A stretch of DNA of 41,736 nucleotides, from positions 349,723 through 391,458 of the forward strand of contig FJUW01000055.1 in NCBI GenBank assembly GCA_900074885.1. Reading direction: 5' to 3'. The notes under the pieces are model-generated. The model was not told the DNA's origin, made no database searches, and worked only from the letters and a program-made list of their open reading frames with translations. Below, piece by piece: positions 11,892 through 23,007 of the stretch (its first letter is position 1; each line of letters opens with the position of its first letter). Position numbers and translations under genes: made by a program. Source of the stretch: Rhynchosporium graminicola. Its lineage: Eukaryota > Ascomycota > Leotiomycetes > Helotiales > Ploettnerulaceae.

Positions 11892-12069
11892 TATCGTAAG
11901 GTTACGTTGATCTTCAGAGTAAGGCATAGAGTAGTTGAATGATATTGGTTGCATTACAGTACTAATTACTATAGAGAGTCGACAGAAGATATTATCTAGG
12001 AATATCCGCACGGACCATGCACGTGACTACAGTCACCTGATCCATGCCAAGACCCATATCCTCGCAACA
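11892..12069 (-). repeat. copia-2 5' LTR
   Basis: 178 bp, partner of 6522-6699. It starts on the minus strand with TGTTGCGAGG and ends CCTTACGATA against the primer-binding site. Confidence 0.92.
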
Positions 12070-15000
12070 ACTAGTAGTAGTAGTAGTTATAGTAGTACAG
12101 CAGATTAAGCTTACGCTACTATATATAACTATAGAATAGTACTTAATTCTGGCGCTTCTGAGTATTATATACTAAATAAAAGCTAGTTATTAGACTATAA
12201 ACTTATATCTAAGAAGTCTATTACTATCGCTAATAGTAATATTTTGCCTATAATTAGTAGAGGAGATATCCTTATAATCACTAGGGAAGGCGATAGAGTA
12301 CTTATTAAAGACGTAAATTACGTACCTAGCCTTAAAACTACTCTCCTAAGCTCTAAGGAACTAACTAATAAAGATTAGAAAGTTACCTTTAATAGAAAGG
12401 GTGCAAATATATCTAATAGCTCTATTAATATAGAAGCTAGATAGTATTATAATACGTACTACTTAGAAGTAGACGTAAATCATAAGCTGCTCGAGTCTGT
12501 ATCTTTTAAGGTAGACTCTAATAAAAGTAGTAAATTAGACCTATATTATAAGTATCTTTTGCATACTAATAAGGAGTTTATCTATAAGACTATAGAAGGA
12601 TCTAAAGGATTAAAAATCCAAAAGGGGTTAGATTTATCTGACTATTCTGCTTGTAATAGCGATAAAATACACGCTATAAGTAGTACTAAGCCTATATCAG
12701 ATACTCCTCCGCTTACTATCTTTGATATAGATATAGCGGGCCCTTTTAAGATTAAAGGTCTAAAGGGAGAAAGATACTTCTTAACTATTACCTATAGAGG
12801 CTCTAGAGCTATTTGGGTATACGCTCTAAAACATAAGGCTGAGGCGTACGATACCTTAATCGAGTAGTATAATATGATAACTACTTAATTTAAGCGAGGT
12901 AAATCAAAAATCGTCGCTAAGATTAGAGCCTTTAAGCTAGATAACGCTAGGGAGTTTAAATCTAATAAATAGACTATCTTTTATAAAGATAAAGGTATTA
13001 TTTGTGAATATACTAGTCCTTACTCTCCTGAGCAAAACAGTATAGCAGAGCGTTTAAATCGATATCTTATAGAAAGGATTATAGCTATCTGTATAGATAA
13101 GAATATACCCTTATTCCTTTAGCCTTAAATAATCCAAGGAATAGCTCATATAAAGAATCGCTCTTTTAATTCGGTTATTAAAAAGAGTCCTTTTGAAGTT
13201 CTCTTCGGTAAAAAGCCTACTCTTGATTATATTAGAGTATTAGGCTCTCTTACTTACGTTCTTATTAATAAAAGGACTAATAAGTTTGAAGATAAGTCCG
13301 ATAGAGGTATACTCGTAGGGTATAAGTCCGCAAATAACTTCTTAGTATATATACCTGAGAAGAGAGCTATTATAAGCTCTAAAAACGTCCTAATTAAGGA
13401 AGATTTAACCTTTAAGGACGAAGTGATCTCTAAGGGAGAATTAGAATCCTTTGATAAGACACTTAACGATTGCGAGACCTCTAACTATTCAAATCGCGTG
13501 ATTTCTTCACCTATAAATACTCCTAAATCAGACCTATCTAGGGCTGAAAACTCGGAGAAAATCGATAGTAAAACAGCTAATAATTCATTAAATGAAGAAA
13601 AAGTTATAGAAGATACAGAACTTGATCTCTTTAATAATATAGCCGAAGAAACACTTATAGTAGAAATACCTAAACGAGGTATAAAACGTAGAAAGGACTA
13701 CTCTAATTAGGTACCTAACGTTACTACTAGAAGTCACGCTAAAGACCCTGATATAGCCTCAGCTATTCAGAATAATAAGCGATTAATTCAAGAGCAGAAA
13801 GAGGCTTATAGCGTATATAAAAACGTTATTAATTTAGCTTACTAGGCTTTTATTAGCTCTAAATCAGACGAAGAAATTAGGCTATCACCTGATCCGGAAA
13901 GAATCCTTATTGAAAAGGATTCGGAAGTAGTTATCTACGAGCCTAAGAGCTATAAAGAAGCTATAAATAGTCCTTATTAGGATTATTAGCTAAAAGCTAT
14001 AAATAAAGAAATTACCTCCCTTAAAAATCATAATACGTGGAAAGTAGTCGATAGTAATACTAAGACTATAAAACCACTAAAAACTCGCTAAGTCTATAAG
14101 ATCAAAAAACTAGAGAGCGAGTACTACGAATTTAAGGCTAGATTCGTAGCTAAGGGGTTTGAGCAATTATACGGTATAAACTACCTAGATATATACGCTA
14201 GTGTAGTAAAGCAAATAGCTTAGCGTCTTATATTTGCCTTAGTAGTACTCTATAAGTAGTATATATATAAGATCGATATAATCTCCGCTTTTATATAGAG
14301 TGATCTAGATGTTAATACCTTATATATTTGCCTCTCGGAAGGCGTAGATTATTACGCTAATAAACTCCTCTTACTCTGGAAAGCGTTATATAGTCTTAAG
14401 TAATCAGCTAGACTATAGTTTATTACGCTTAAGGAAGTATTAGTTAATAAATTCGGATTTAAGTTAATACTATCTGAAAATTATATATTAGTTAATAAAG
14501 AGCTTAAGATTATAATCTATATATACGTAGATAATCTAGCTCTAATTAGCCCTGATATAAGTGCTATTAAGTTATTAATTAAAGAACTAAAACACTTCTT
14601 TAAACTTAAGGACTTAGGGCTGATAAAAGACTATTTAGGTATTGAAATTAACTATAATAGAGATCAGGGCTATATGAAGCTCTATTAAGCTAGCTATATA
14701 GAGAAGGTACTAGCTCGGTTTGACTTATCAGATTATAAACCGAAGAATACGCCTATAGATTCAAAGGTTAAATTAGAACCTAATCCTAATAAGGCTACTA
14801 AGGAAGATATATTATAGTTTCAGTAAGTAATAGGCTGCTTACTATTCCTTACACTAGCTACTAGGCCTGATATAAGCTACGCTATGATTAAATTAGCTAG
14901 GTTCTCTAGTAACCCTAGCGATACGCATATCTTAGCTGCAAAGAACGTACTTAGATACTTTAAAGGTTCTATTAAACTAGGCTTAGTTTATATCAATAGC

Positions 15001-15477
15001 TCTAGTAAATACGTTAGCGGATACTACGATTCTGACTATACCGGAGATATTAGTACAGCTAAGTCCACTAGCGGCTATTCCTTCTATATAGGAAGCTGCT
15101 TATTCTCCTGGAAGTCAAAGTTGCAATCGATTATATCTCAGTCTACTACAGAAGCTGAATATATAGCTATTAATTCGGCAGTTAAAGAAGCGGTCTATAT
15201 AAGACAACTTCTTACCAAATTAGGCTATTACTTCCAAGAGGGGTTCCCGGTGTTTACTGATAATAACAGCGCTTTATTACTCTCTAAAAACCCTTAATTC
15301 CATAAGAGAACTAAGCATATAGCTATAAAGTACCACTTTATTAGGGACTTAATTAATCAAGGTACTATAGATTTAATCTATATTAGTACTTTGAAGCAAA
15401 AGGCAGACGGGTTTACTAAAGCCCTAGATAGGCCTAAATTTAAGGAGTTTATAAAACACCTTGAACTAGCTTATTAG
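12070..15477 (+). pseudogene. copia-1 pol: protease region, integrase, RT, RNase H
   Basis: A single frame without frameshift runs to a TAG at 15475-15477. A weak protease region, LNSGASEYY (about 12140), has Asp replaced by Asn. The integrase shows a degraded zinc region (SACNSDKIHA, 12648-12677), then IDIAGPF, KLDNAREF and SPEQNSIAER, which hold the DDE triad. RT shows KARFVAKGFEQ, and an active site YVDN (14524-14535) where YVDD is required. RNase H shows SGYYDSDYTGD, STTEAEYIA, FTDNNSALLL, and TKHIAIKYHF, and ends at ADGFTKAL. The longest open stretches are 102, 95 and 137 codons. Both active-site Asp losses are G-to-A changes after T, so RIP explains them. Confidence 0.9.
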
Positions 15478-15657
15478 AGCTAGTAATTCAAATTATTATA
15501 AGAGAATTAGGTTTATTTAACCTAGGAGGGTAGCTACGAGGTGGCGTTTCCATTCCTTATTATATTTCTTTTGTAATAACCTAAGGGTATTCGATTAGTG
15601 ATTTACCTTATATAGTTCTGTTTTAAAACTGACTATAAGGCTCTAATTAAGGGGGCG

Positions 15658-16145
15658 TGTTGGATTTGTAACTAGTACCTTAGTCAGTTTACTAGTACCT
15701 TAGTCAGTTTTGCCTGCATTAGCATATACACCCTGTATCTTATTAGTACATGGTTTTAGTACCTGGTTCAGTACCCTGCGCATGTACCTTATTGTACCCG
15801 GCACCTACACCCTGTACCTTGTCACTAGCCTGTCCTCTGCATACCCTATTAGAGTTACTATGAAGATTCTCGATAGAGTTCTACTAATCTCTAGTACGTA
15901 TATCGTACTTCTAGAGGTTTCTACTAACGTACTACTAACGTAGTATGATTCTATAGTATACGTGTCTTCTTCTATGGAGTTCTGTATTACGTAGTATAGA
16001 ATATTCTAGAGAGCTCACATAGCTATATAAGTAGCTAGAGTCTCTCCTATAGTTAGCTCTCTTCAAGCAAGCAAAGCAAGTCAAATTGATCACCTATTAT
16101 TCTGTTATTCTGACCTTTGGCCGATTTCCACCTTCAATTTTCACA
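15658..16145 (+). repeat. copia-1 3' LTR (488 bp)
   Basis: Starts TGTTGGATTTG after the purine tract and ends TTTTCACA. Near its start it holds a 20-bp tandem pair built on CTAGTACCTTAGTCAGTTT (about 15671-15710). It is followed by AGTAT, the expected target duplication, whose left partner is outside the window. A copy at 17447-17934 lies in the assembly duplication. Confidence 0.92.
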
Positions 16146-16466
16146 AGTATAATAATATTATATATATAGATAACTTACTCGTTAGATAAAGAGTTAACTC
16201 TCTAAAAGAAGTGCTTGAAATACTTCTAAAAGATAAATTATTCTCGATAATAAATCGTATTAAAAGATACTTATATTTCTTCGAGTTAAAAGGTTCTTTA
16301 TTAGGCGAAGAGGGCCTTTTAGTACCTCTTAAAGAGCTAAAAGCTTGAGTTATAGTAGCTTGAGTAGAGCTACTTCCTTGACTAGAGGCCTCTTCGAAAT
16401 CGGAAGTATCTAATAAATAGTTAGTTAGATAATTATTATTATATATAATAGTATATATAAAGAAAG
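16146..16466 (-). pseudogene. hAT gene, first (duplicate) copy, cut by the N gap
   Basis: Same sequence as 17935-18255, which continues into the complete 5' part of the gene. It includes the start of the second intron and the Ser-rich linker after the BED finger, and stops at the N run. It is probably the same locus assembled twice. Confidence 0.8.
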
Positions 16467-16944
16467 NNNNNNNNNNNNNNNNNNNNNNNNNNNNNNNNNN
16501 NNNNNNNNNNNNNNNNNNNNNNNNNNNNNNNNNNNNNNNNNNNNNNNNNNNNNNNNNNNNNNNNNNNNNNNNNNNNNNNNNNNNNNNNNNNNNNNNNNNN
16601 NNNNNNNNNNNNNNNNNNNNNNNNNNNNNNNNNNNNNNNNNNNNNNNNNNNNNNNNNNNNNNNNNNNNNNNNNNNNNNNNNNNNNNNNNNNNNNNNNNNN
16701 NNNNNNNNNNNNNNNNNNNNNNNNNNNNNNNNNNNNNNNNNNNNNNNNNNNNNNNNNNNNNNNNNNNNNNNNNNNNNNNNNNNNNNNNNNNNNNNNNNNN
16801 NNNNNNNNNNNNNNNNNNNNNNNNNNNNNNNNNNNNNNNNNNNNNNNNNNNNNNNNNNNNNNNNNNNNNNNNNNNNNNNNNNNNNNNNNNNNNNNNNNNN
16901 NNNNNNNNNNNNNNNNNNNNNNNNNNNNNNNNNNNNNNNNNNNN
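16467..16944. other. 478-bp run of N (scaffold gap)
   Basis: No bases are given. Any frame read through it is meaningless. The flanks 15156-16466 and 16945-18255 are copies of each other, so the true gap is probably negative (overlapping contigs). Confidence 0.97.
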
Positions 16945-18255
16945 TGAATATATAGCTATTAATTCGGCAGTTAAAGAAGCGGTCTATATAAGACAACTTC
17001 TTACCAAATTAGGCTATTACTTCCAAGAGGGGTTCCCGGTGTTTACTGATAATAACAGCGCTTTATTACTCTCTAAAAACCCTTAATTCCATAAGAGAAC
17101 TAAGCATATAGCTATAAAGTACCACTTTATTAGGGACTTAATTAATCAAGGTACTATAGATTTAATCTATATTAGTACTTTGAAGCAAAAGGCAGACGGG
17201 TTTACTAAAGCCCTAGATAGGCCTAAATTTAAGGAGTTTATAAAACACCTTGAACTAGCTTATTAGAGCTAGTAATTCAAATTATTATAAGAGAATTAGG
17301 TTTATTTAACCTAGGAGGGTAGCTACGAGGTGGCGTTTCCATTCCTTATTATATTTCTTTTGTAATAACCTAAGGGTATTCGATTAGTGATTTACCTTAT
17401 ATAGTTCTGTTTTAAAACTGACTATAAGGCTCTAATTAAGGGGGCGTGTTGGATTTGTAACTAGTACCTTAGTCAGTTTACTAGTACCTTAGTCAGTTTT
17501 GCCTGCATTAGCATATACACCCTGTATCTTATTAGTACATGGTTTTAGTACCTGGTTCAGTACCCTGCGCATGTACCTTATTGTACCCGGCACCTACACC
17601 CTGTACCTTGTCACTAGCCTGTCCTCTGCATACCCTATTAGAGTTACTATGAAGATTCTCGATAGAGTTCTACTAATCTCTAGTACGTATATCGTACTTC
17701 TAGAGGTTTCTACTAACGTACTACTAACGTAGTATGATTCTATAGTATACGTGTCTTCTTCTATGGAGTTCTGTATTACGTAGTATAGAATATTCTAGAG
17801 AGCTCACATAGCTATATAAGTAGCTAGAGTCTCTCCTATAGTTAGCTCTCTTCAAGCAAGCAAAGCAAGTCAAATTGATCACCTATTATTCTGTTATTCT
17901 GACCTTTGGCCGATTTCCACCTTCAATTTTCACAAGTATAATAATATTATATATATAGATAACTTACTCGTTAGATAAAGAGTTAACTCTCTAAAAGAAG
18001 TGCTTGAAATACTTCTAAAAGATAAATTATTCTCGATAATAAATCGTATTAAAAGATACTTATATTTCTTCGAGTTAAAAGGTTCTTTATTAGGCGAAGA
18101 GGGCCTTTTAGTACCTCTTAAAGAGCTAAAAGCTTGAGTTATAGTAGCTTGAGTAGAGCTACTTCCTTGACTAGAGGCCTCTTCGAAATCGGAAGTATCT
18201 AATAAATAGTTAGTTAGATAATTATTATTATATATAATAGTATATATAAAGAAAG
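16945..18255. other. 1311-bp direct duplicate of 15156-16466 (probable assembly artefact)
   Basis: It carries a second copy of the copia-1 RNase H end (frame closing near 17266), the 3' LTR (17447-17934) and the inner part of the hAT gene. I found no differences by eye between the copies, in contrast to the two LTRs of copia-1, which differ clearly. Confidence 0.88.
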
Positions 18256-18628
18256 GAAACTTACTACTCTCAGGCTCTAATTGCATTAGAACTCTTTGTA
18301 TATTAAAGGCCTTATGATTAGTCTTATAATGAGTAATATAATTACTTGTAGAGTGATTAACTCTTTGATTTTTAAAGACCTTTCTATTAAGGTATTAGTA
18401 TATATATATAATAAGAGTAAATTATAGCACTTACGAGCAGCCTTTATATAAGCACTTTATAGTTACTAGTCTAGGCCCTGTAGGGTCTATATTAGTTACT
18501 TCTAAAGTCTTTGAGAATAGACCTTTTTTAAAGATAATAGGTAAATCTTTAATATTAATCGTATAATCGGGAGAATTTTGAGCTCGATTTACAGCTAAAG
18601 CTGTCTGATAGCCGGTAGTAGAAGACAT
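17935..18628 (-). pseudogene. hAT-family transposase, 5' exons, disrupted by copia-1
   Basis: hAT transposases cut and paste their element. Starting at the ATG at 18626-18628 (MSSTTGYQTALAV), exon 1 runs to 18435 and ends in KCLYKGC. A 51-nt intron (18384-18434) joins it to VFKNQRVNHS and then SNYITHYKTNHK, completing a BED-type zinc finger (Cys, Cys, His, His). A Ser/Thr linker follows (SSQGSSSTQATITQAF) and then the domain start that is typical of fungal hAT proteins, KYLLIRFIIENNLSF and SFRELTLYL. A GTAAGT at 17962-17967 probably opens a second intron, into which copia-1 inserted 30 bp further on. The exons have no stop, so this gene looks far less RIP-damaged than its neighbours. The catalytic part lies beyond the window's left edge. 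Confidence 0.78.
18384..18434 (-). other. spliceosomal intron in the hAT gene
   Basis: The donor is GTAAGT, the branch site is TACTAATAC (18392-18400) and the acceptor is AATAG. At 51 nt it has the usual length for a filamentous ascomycete. Removing it drops the three stops between the two open stretches and joins the two halves of the zinc finger in frame. Confidence 0.82.
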
Positions 18629-19205
18629 AATAGATATATATAGAGAAATAGATAGATAGATATATATATAAGTATAAGAGGTAATATAAGTATAAGAGTA
18701 GTAGATATAATAGTATTAGAATCGATAAATCTAAAGAAGATAATTCTAAATCTATAAGAGAACTTATGTTATTATATACTAATTCCATCCTTTCTAGAAG
18801 AATCTATTAATTATTAAGCTTAGGTATTGATTTCTAAGCTTATTATTAATAGATAGTTGATTTATAAGTATTAGAAATCAATAGAATAAAATAGAATTAT
18901 CTAGAATCTAATAGAAATCTATACTTAGAAATCGTATTCTAGTAATTTCTAATACTTTCTAGATAATATTAATAGTAATATATTCTCGATAAGCTATTAT
19001 TACTAAAAGAATAATATCTAATGATTTATAATAGTCGATTCTAGTAAGTTCTACTTCTTTACTTAGAATCTCGCTTTAAGTAGCGAGCTCGGTTCAGGTA
19101 GCAAGAGCTTAAGCTTAAAAAGGTAGTCTAAGCGAGAACCTAGACCTTATTAGGCTTAGCTTAAGTCATACAACTTACTCGATTATACTCAATTATACTC
19201 AATTA
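18629..19205. other. AT-rich region upstream of the hAT gene, no gene seen
   Basis: TA-rich runs (18640-18720) sit immediately upstream of the hAT start and may hold its promoter. Short inverted pieces (TAAGCTTA about 18817 and 18836) are present. No readable frame. Confidence 0.5.
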
Positions 19206-19286
19206 TGATTAGATTAGATTAGATTAGAGTTAAATTTCCTTTGATTAGAGTTGATTAGGAGGCTATACTCTAATCTAATCTAATCA
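19206..19286. repeat. GATTA-repeat hairpin
   Basis: Four tandem GATTA units ending in GAGT (19206-19230) face an inverted three-unit copy (19267-19286), with 36 bp between. The 20-nt arms pair perfectly. It may be a subterminal repeat of the hAT element, lying about 0.6 kb from its start codon. Confidence 0.65.
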
Positions 19287-19531
19287 TTTCCCACACTATC
19301 TATCTTCTACGTATCGTACTTAATCTTACTATTATAATTAGTAAAGAGGAGGCGAGGGAACTTAACTCAGTAAGACTCGATAGCCTTTATAGTATTATCG
19401 AGCTTTAGAAGAAAGTAATCTATAGTAAGTTAGAGGTCTATAGTAAGAGATCGTGACTTTCTAGTAGTATTAGTATTAGCCTCTAGAGCGATAGTAGTAG
19501 TTATAGTAGTAGTAATAGTAGCGTTTATAAC

Positions 19532-20045
19532 TTATATCTGCTTATCTGAGAAACTAAGAGGCGCTATTATAGACTCTAGCGAGGAGTTAGTTTCGGTTTA
19601 GGAAGTAAGTATAAAGCTCTGCGATTCAGAGGTAAGAGAGGTTAAAAGTAATATAAGTCGCGGAGGGATAGTAATATTAATAATTAACTTTAATAACTTT
19701 AGAAGTCTTAAGGACTCGGGCTAAGGCGTAGTTTCCTCGTTAGCGTCCTCGAAATCGTTATTACTATCGCTATTAGACCCTAACGCTATTTCTTCCTTAA
19801 TTAGATCACTCTTAATAGTATCCCTAATAATATCCTCTACTAGCGCGCTTTCGCTCTTCCTCTTCTATTCAGGGAACCCGAGTCTATCTAGTATAGAGGG
19901 CTCTCGAGTGCTTTAGCGCGGTTATATATAGGAGGGCCCGCTATAGCTAAAAAACGCGCTTAAGAGGGACCTAAAGCTTAATAGTGACTAATTTAAGAGG
20001 GTAAAGATTGATATAGCGCGAGAGTAAGCACGTTCTTAAAGTCCT
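19532..20045 (-). pseudogene. degraded frame of unknown type
   Basis: A minus frame reads for about 170 codons with only TAG/TAA stops. It contains LLSAFFSYSGP, then STREPSILDRLGFPE, then a stop in a likely Trp position and KRKSESALVEDIIRD, then an acidic part (SNSDSNNDFEDANEE) and a Leu-rich end. It resembles a gag or other transposon protein in style, but I recognise no domain. It lies between the hAT upstream region and element B. Confidence 0.45.
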
Positions 20046-20823
20046 TTAGTAGAGTATATATTTAAGGTATTACGAAGTTACTAATTAGGTTCACTTTAGA
20101 TTCCTTTTACGAGTTCACTTTACTTCGGCTATCGAGTTCTCTTCTTATAGGTATATATAAAGTTAGAATCGTAGGAGGGAGCTTCGCAGAGGTCGTGGAG
20201 GTTCGGAGGGTTTAAGGTCGAGGATACGTAAGGCTAAGTATAAGGCTAAAGGCGCAAAAAATATTATAACGGGGTTTTTTTAGTGGAATTATACTATAGA
20301 AGTAATACTAATTAAGGGAGGGAGTTTAGCTTTCTCTGAAATACTCTACTTCTGAGGTATAGAAGTAGATAGCGCGTATAGTCGAAGTTATCGAGTATAG
20401 GTAGGGTAGAAGTCGTAGGAGTTATACCAAGAAGGTAGTACTAGCTTTAAGGCTTCTAAATAGATATTACTACTTCCTAGCGAGGTAATTGATCTTTTCT
20501 TATATTATAGTAGAGGCATAAGGAGTCGATAACGAGTTATATTCGCCCTTAAGGGTGCGCTAAGTAAAGGGAAGAAAAGATAGAGAGGAGGTTTCTACTC
20601 TCGACTCTCTCTCTAGGTATAACTATAGGGCTATACTAACTAATCATCCTCTAGTACGCACTAACCGCATCCTGCTAGCCCTGCCTGCTATGATGCCTAG
20701 GAGCCTGAGGCCGTTATGGTATGGACCGTAACACTAACTACTACTATTGAACTATTATAGAGTAAGGTTGCAATATAACTGAACCTTCTAGTTCTACGCT
20801 TATTATTAGTCTTTCTTCTTATT
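20046..20823. other. no gene seen; expected site of element B 5' LTR and leader
   Basis: Bases 20640-20730 look less mutated than their surroundings (normal CpA content). I could not find a copy of any part of this stretch downstream of ORF3, so the left LTR of element B is not defined. TATGGTATGGACCG (20717-20730) could include a TGG-type primer-binding site; no tRNA was matched. Confidence 0.4.
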
Positions 20824-20900
20824 ATGAGTATTCCCTTAGAGTTCATACGGAAGGCCTTACCAGAAGTTATCTCTTAAGCGGAGATTATAGATATTTTCCA

Positions 20901-20923
20901 ACTTATAGGATAGTCTTAAGAGT
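20901..20923. repeat. 23-bp palindrome, copy 1 (gag of B)
   Basis: Left arm ACTTATAGGAT, right arm GTCTTAAGAGT; 7 of 11 positions pair. In the gag frame it reads LIG, stop, S, stop, E. Confidence 0.6.
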
Positions 20924-21333
20924 ATATCGAGATGAATAGTCGAGACACTTATATATTACTATTACTACTAGAAGTTATAATAAAGGAAAATCTTTTAATA
21001 TTATCGACCTTAATAAGTTTTAAGGAATAGCTTAATAGTCCTTAAGAATATTCTTCTTCTAATCTATAGTACCCTCCTTAGTAAACTTCTGCTTTAGTTA
21101 CTACTGAACCTATTGCTACGGATTCTTTAAATAGAGATAAACATGTTCTCTTAGATATACCTACTGCGCCCTCAGATACTATTAATACTCCTTTATCTTC
21201 TACCTTATATAGGAACCCTACGACTATCCCTGACTCTTCTGACTCTGCCCCTTCCGAGAGATCTGCAGAAGAAATATATTCGCTTATTATTAGTAATCTA
21301 GACTTACTTTAAATTCTATTAGTATTATTAGCT

Positions 21334-21356
21334 ACTCCTGAGATAGTATTAGTAGT
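21334..21356. repeat. 23-bp palindrome, copy 2 (gag of B)
   Basis: Left arm ACTCCTGAGAT, right arm GTATTAGTAGT; 7 of 11 pair. In the gag frame it reads TPEIVLVV. Confidence 0.65.
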
Positions 21357-22984
21357 TAATGTCTCTATACCTAATCAGCTAATTATATCTAATATAGACG
21401 TTTAATAACTAGGGAAGCTCTTTAAAGGATAAATACCCTATTAAATAGTAATTCCTTTCCTTACTTCGTTAGTGCGAATATTATAGACTATTTGGAACGT
21501 TTTAAGGAAACAGCTGAAGACATCGGTCTTACTAATACGGAAAAGTGTAAGAGATTCCCTTAGTACTGCGATAATTCACGATAGGATATTATTAAAACTC
21601 TACTAGAGTAAGTGAATAGTAAGAAGTAAGCTGATCTGAAGAAAGTATTAAAAATAGAATTCCGGGAGTATAATCGACTCTAAATCAGAGACTCTATAGC
21701 TTTTCTTCGTTTATTTATTAATAAGCTACAGAAAAATTCCGATCTCAAGGAGTACTATTACCTCTATACTCAGATTTCTACTAATTTGGAGTCTAAAGGC
21801 ATGATTAGTAAGGTCGATTAAGGATAGTAGTTCCTTTTAGGGTTATTTAAGTACTTAATTAAGAAGACTATACAGAACTATAAGGTTAATAACCTCGACC
21901 CTATAACTTATACTAACTTCTCTAAGTTTATCGAGTTTATACTTAAAACTGACTAGAGCGAAATAATACTTTAAGTATTATTAAAGGAGAAAGAACCTTC
22001 TAAAGAGTAATAAAAGGCACTTAGAGAACTTTTAATAGAGTATACTAAACCTCTTCTAACCTCTATTATTACGAAACCCTTAACTGGAATCGTATTAACT
22101 AATAAAGTGCTACTTTCTGACCTTATAAAGAATAATAGTAGTTTAGCCGAGATTATTAAGAGTATTACTGATATCCAGATCAACTAGATCATATCGAAGA
22201 AAGCTCTTAACGCTACTACCCAGAGACCTTATATTCTAGAGTTTAATAGAACTTCCGATAAGCGTATCCAATTCTTACCCTAAGATCAAAGAGTAATAAA
22301 AACGATAGCTATTTTACTATTAGAGCAATAACTTACAGAAATAATAACAGATATAATAACGTCAAATACAACTTCTATTATAATAAGCTATATATAAGCG
22401 TAGATTATAGTCCCTATTATAAGAATAATTACCCGATAATAGAAGATCTGATTACTAAAGGCTATTACTATTATAACTTAAGGGGGCAAATTTATATCGG
22501 ACTTATTAGAGATAACGCTATACCTATTAATAAACGGAAAGAGTAATCGTTCCTTATAGTAATTCTGATATAGATTCGTAGCACAGAGTAGGATAATTAA
22601 TCTTCCGGTCGAGAGTAAGCTAAGGAAACTCTATCTTATGTAAGTATTATGAAAAGACTAAATGTATTATAACTAGCTAAGGTTATTAATAATATTAATA
22701 TCACTAGAGGTCTTGAAGATTCAGATATAGGATCCGATTCTAGCGGGGACAAAGCTTTAGTAGTTACTGCAGTTAGTAGTAAGCTAAGAGGTATTACTAA
22801 AAACAGGGCTAAATAATAGCAAAACTATAGTATTGCAGGGAGATCAGTAAGAGAGTCTAGTACTATCACTAGAGAAGTGAATAAGGACGATTCTATGAAG
22901 GAGGATAAGCTCTCGCCCGTAATACTACTACTACTTACGTAAGTCGTCGAAATCATACTAATTCTGAGAACTACTAAGGCTAAG

Positions 22985-23007
22985 ACCCCTGAGATAGTCT
23001 CACGAGT
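22985..23007. repeat. 23-bp palindrome, copy 3 (pol of B)
   Basis: Left arm ACCCCTGAGAT, right arm GTCTCACGAGT; 8 of 11 pair. In the pol frame it reads TPEIVSRV. Confidence 0.75.

Larger units (their letters stand above)
6522..12069 (-). mobile_element. copia-2: full-length Ty1/copia element nested in copia-1
   Basis: A 5548-bp element on the minus strand with two 178-bp LTRs (6522-6699 and 11892-12069). On the minus strand the LTR runs TGTTGCGAGG...CCTTGCGACA (allowing one RIP change), a 10-bp imperfect inverted pair. Flanks are ACTAT (6517-6521) and ACTAG (12070-12074), a 4/5 match to a target duplication, and removing the element rejoins the copia-1 gag/pol frame in a Ser/Thr-rich linker. 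Its LTRs differ by roughly a dozen changes, mostly transitions. Confidence 0.93.
3700..16145 (+). mobile_element. copia-1: Ty1/copia LTR retrotransposon carrying nested copia-2
   Basis: Element order is 5' LTR remnant, leader, gag, pol (protease region, integrase, RT, RNase H), polypurine tract AAGGGGGCG (15649-15657) and 3' LTR (15658-16145). The order integrase before RT defines Ty1/copia. It is interrupted by copia-2 (6522-12069) and inflated by two N joins. Its 3' LTR directly abuts the hAT gene, which it split. The frame is kept throughout and damage is nearly all nonsense changes, as expected from RIP. Confidence 0.92.
20824..22540 (+). pseudogene. element B gag
   Basis: Begins at ATG 20824 (MSIPLEFIRKALPEV). 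A Ser/Thr/Pro-rich stretch (about 21070-21290) precedes a capsid-like region starting FVSANIIDYLERFKETAEDIGL and containing EFREYNRL and LRLFINKLQKNSDLKEYY. Towards the end, around 22370-22500, Tyr/Asn-rich stretches (CFYYNK-like, KGYYYYNLRG) look like zinc knuckles whose Cys have turned into Tyr. More than 20 TAG/TAA stops. The family forms the particle shell. Two palindromes lie inside it, at 20901 and 21334. Confidence 0.72.

Noticed and set aside
15710..15943. 77-codon plus-strand open frame, repeated at 17499-17732
   Set aside because: Lies wholly within the copia-1 LTR; the second copy is the assembly duplicate.
16439..16996. 185-codon minus-strand frame
   Set aside because: Almost entirely through the run of N.
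18555..18788. 77-codon minus-strand frame overlapping the hAT start
   Set aside because: Leu/Tyr-rich reading of TA repeats in another frame; the hAT exon explains the region better.
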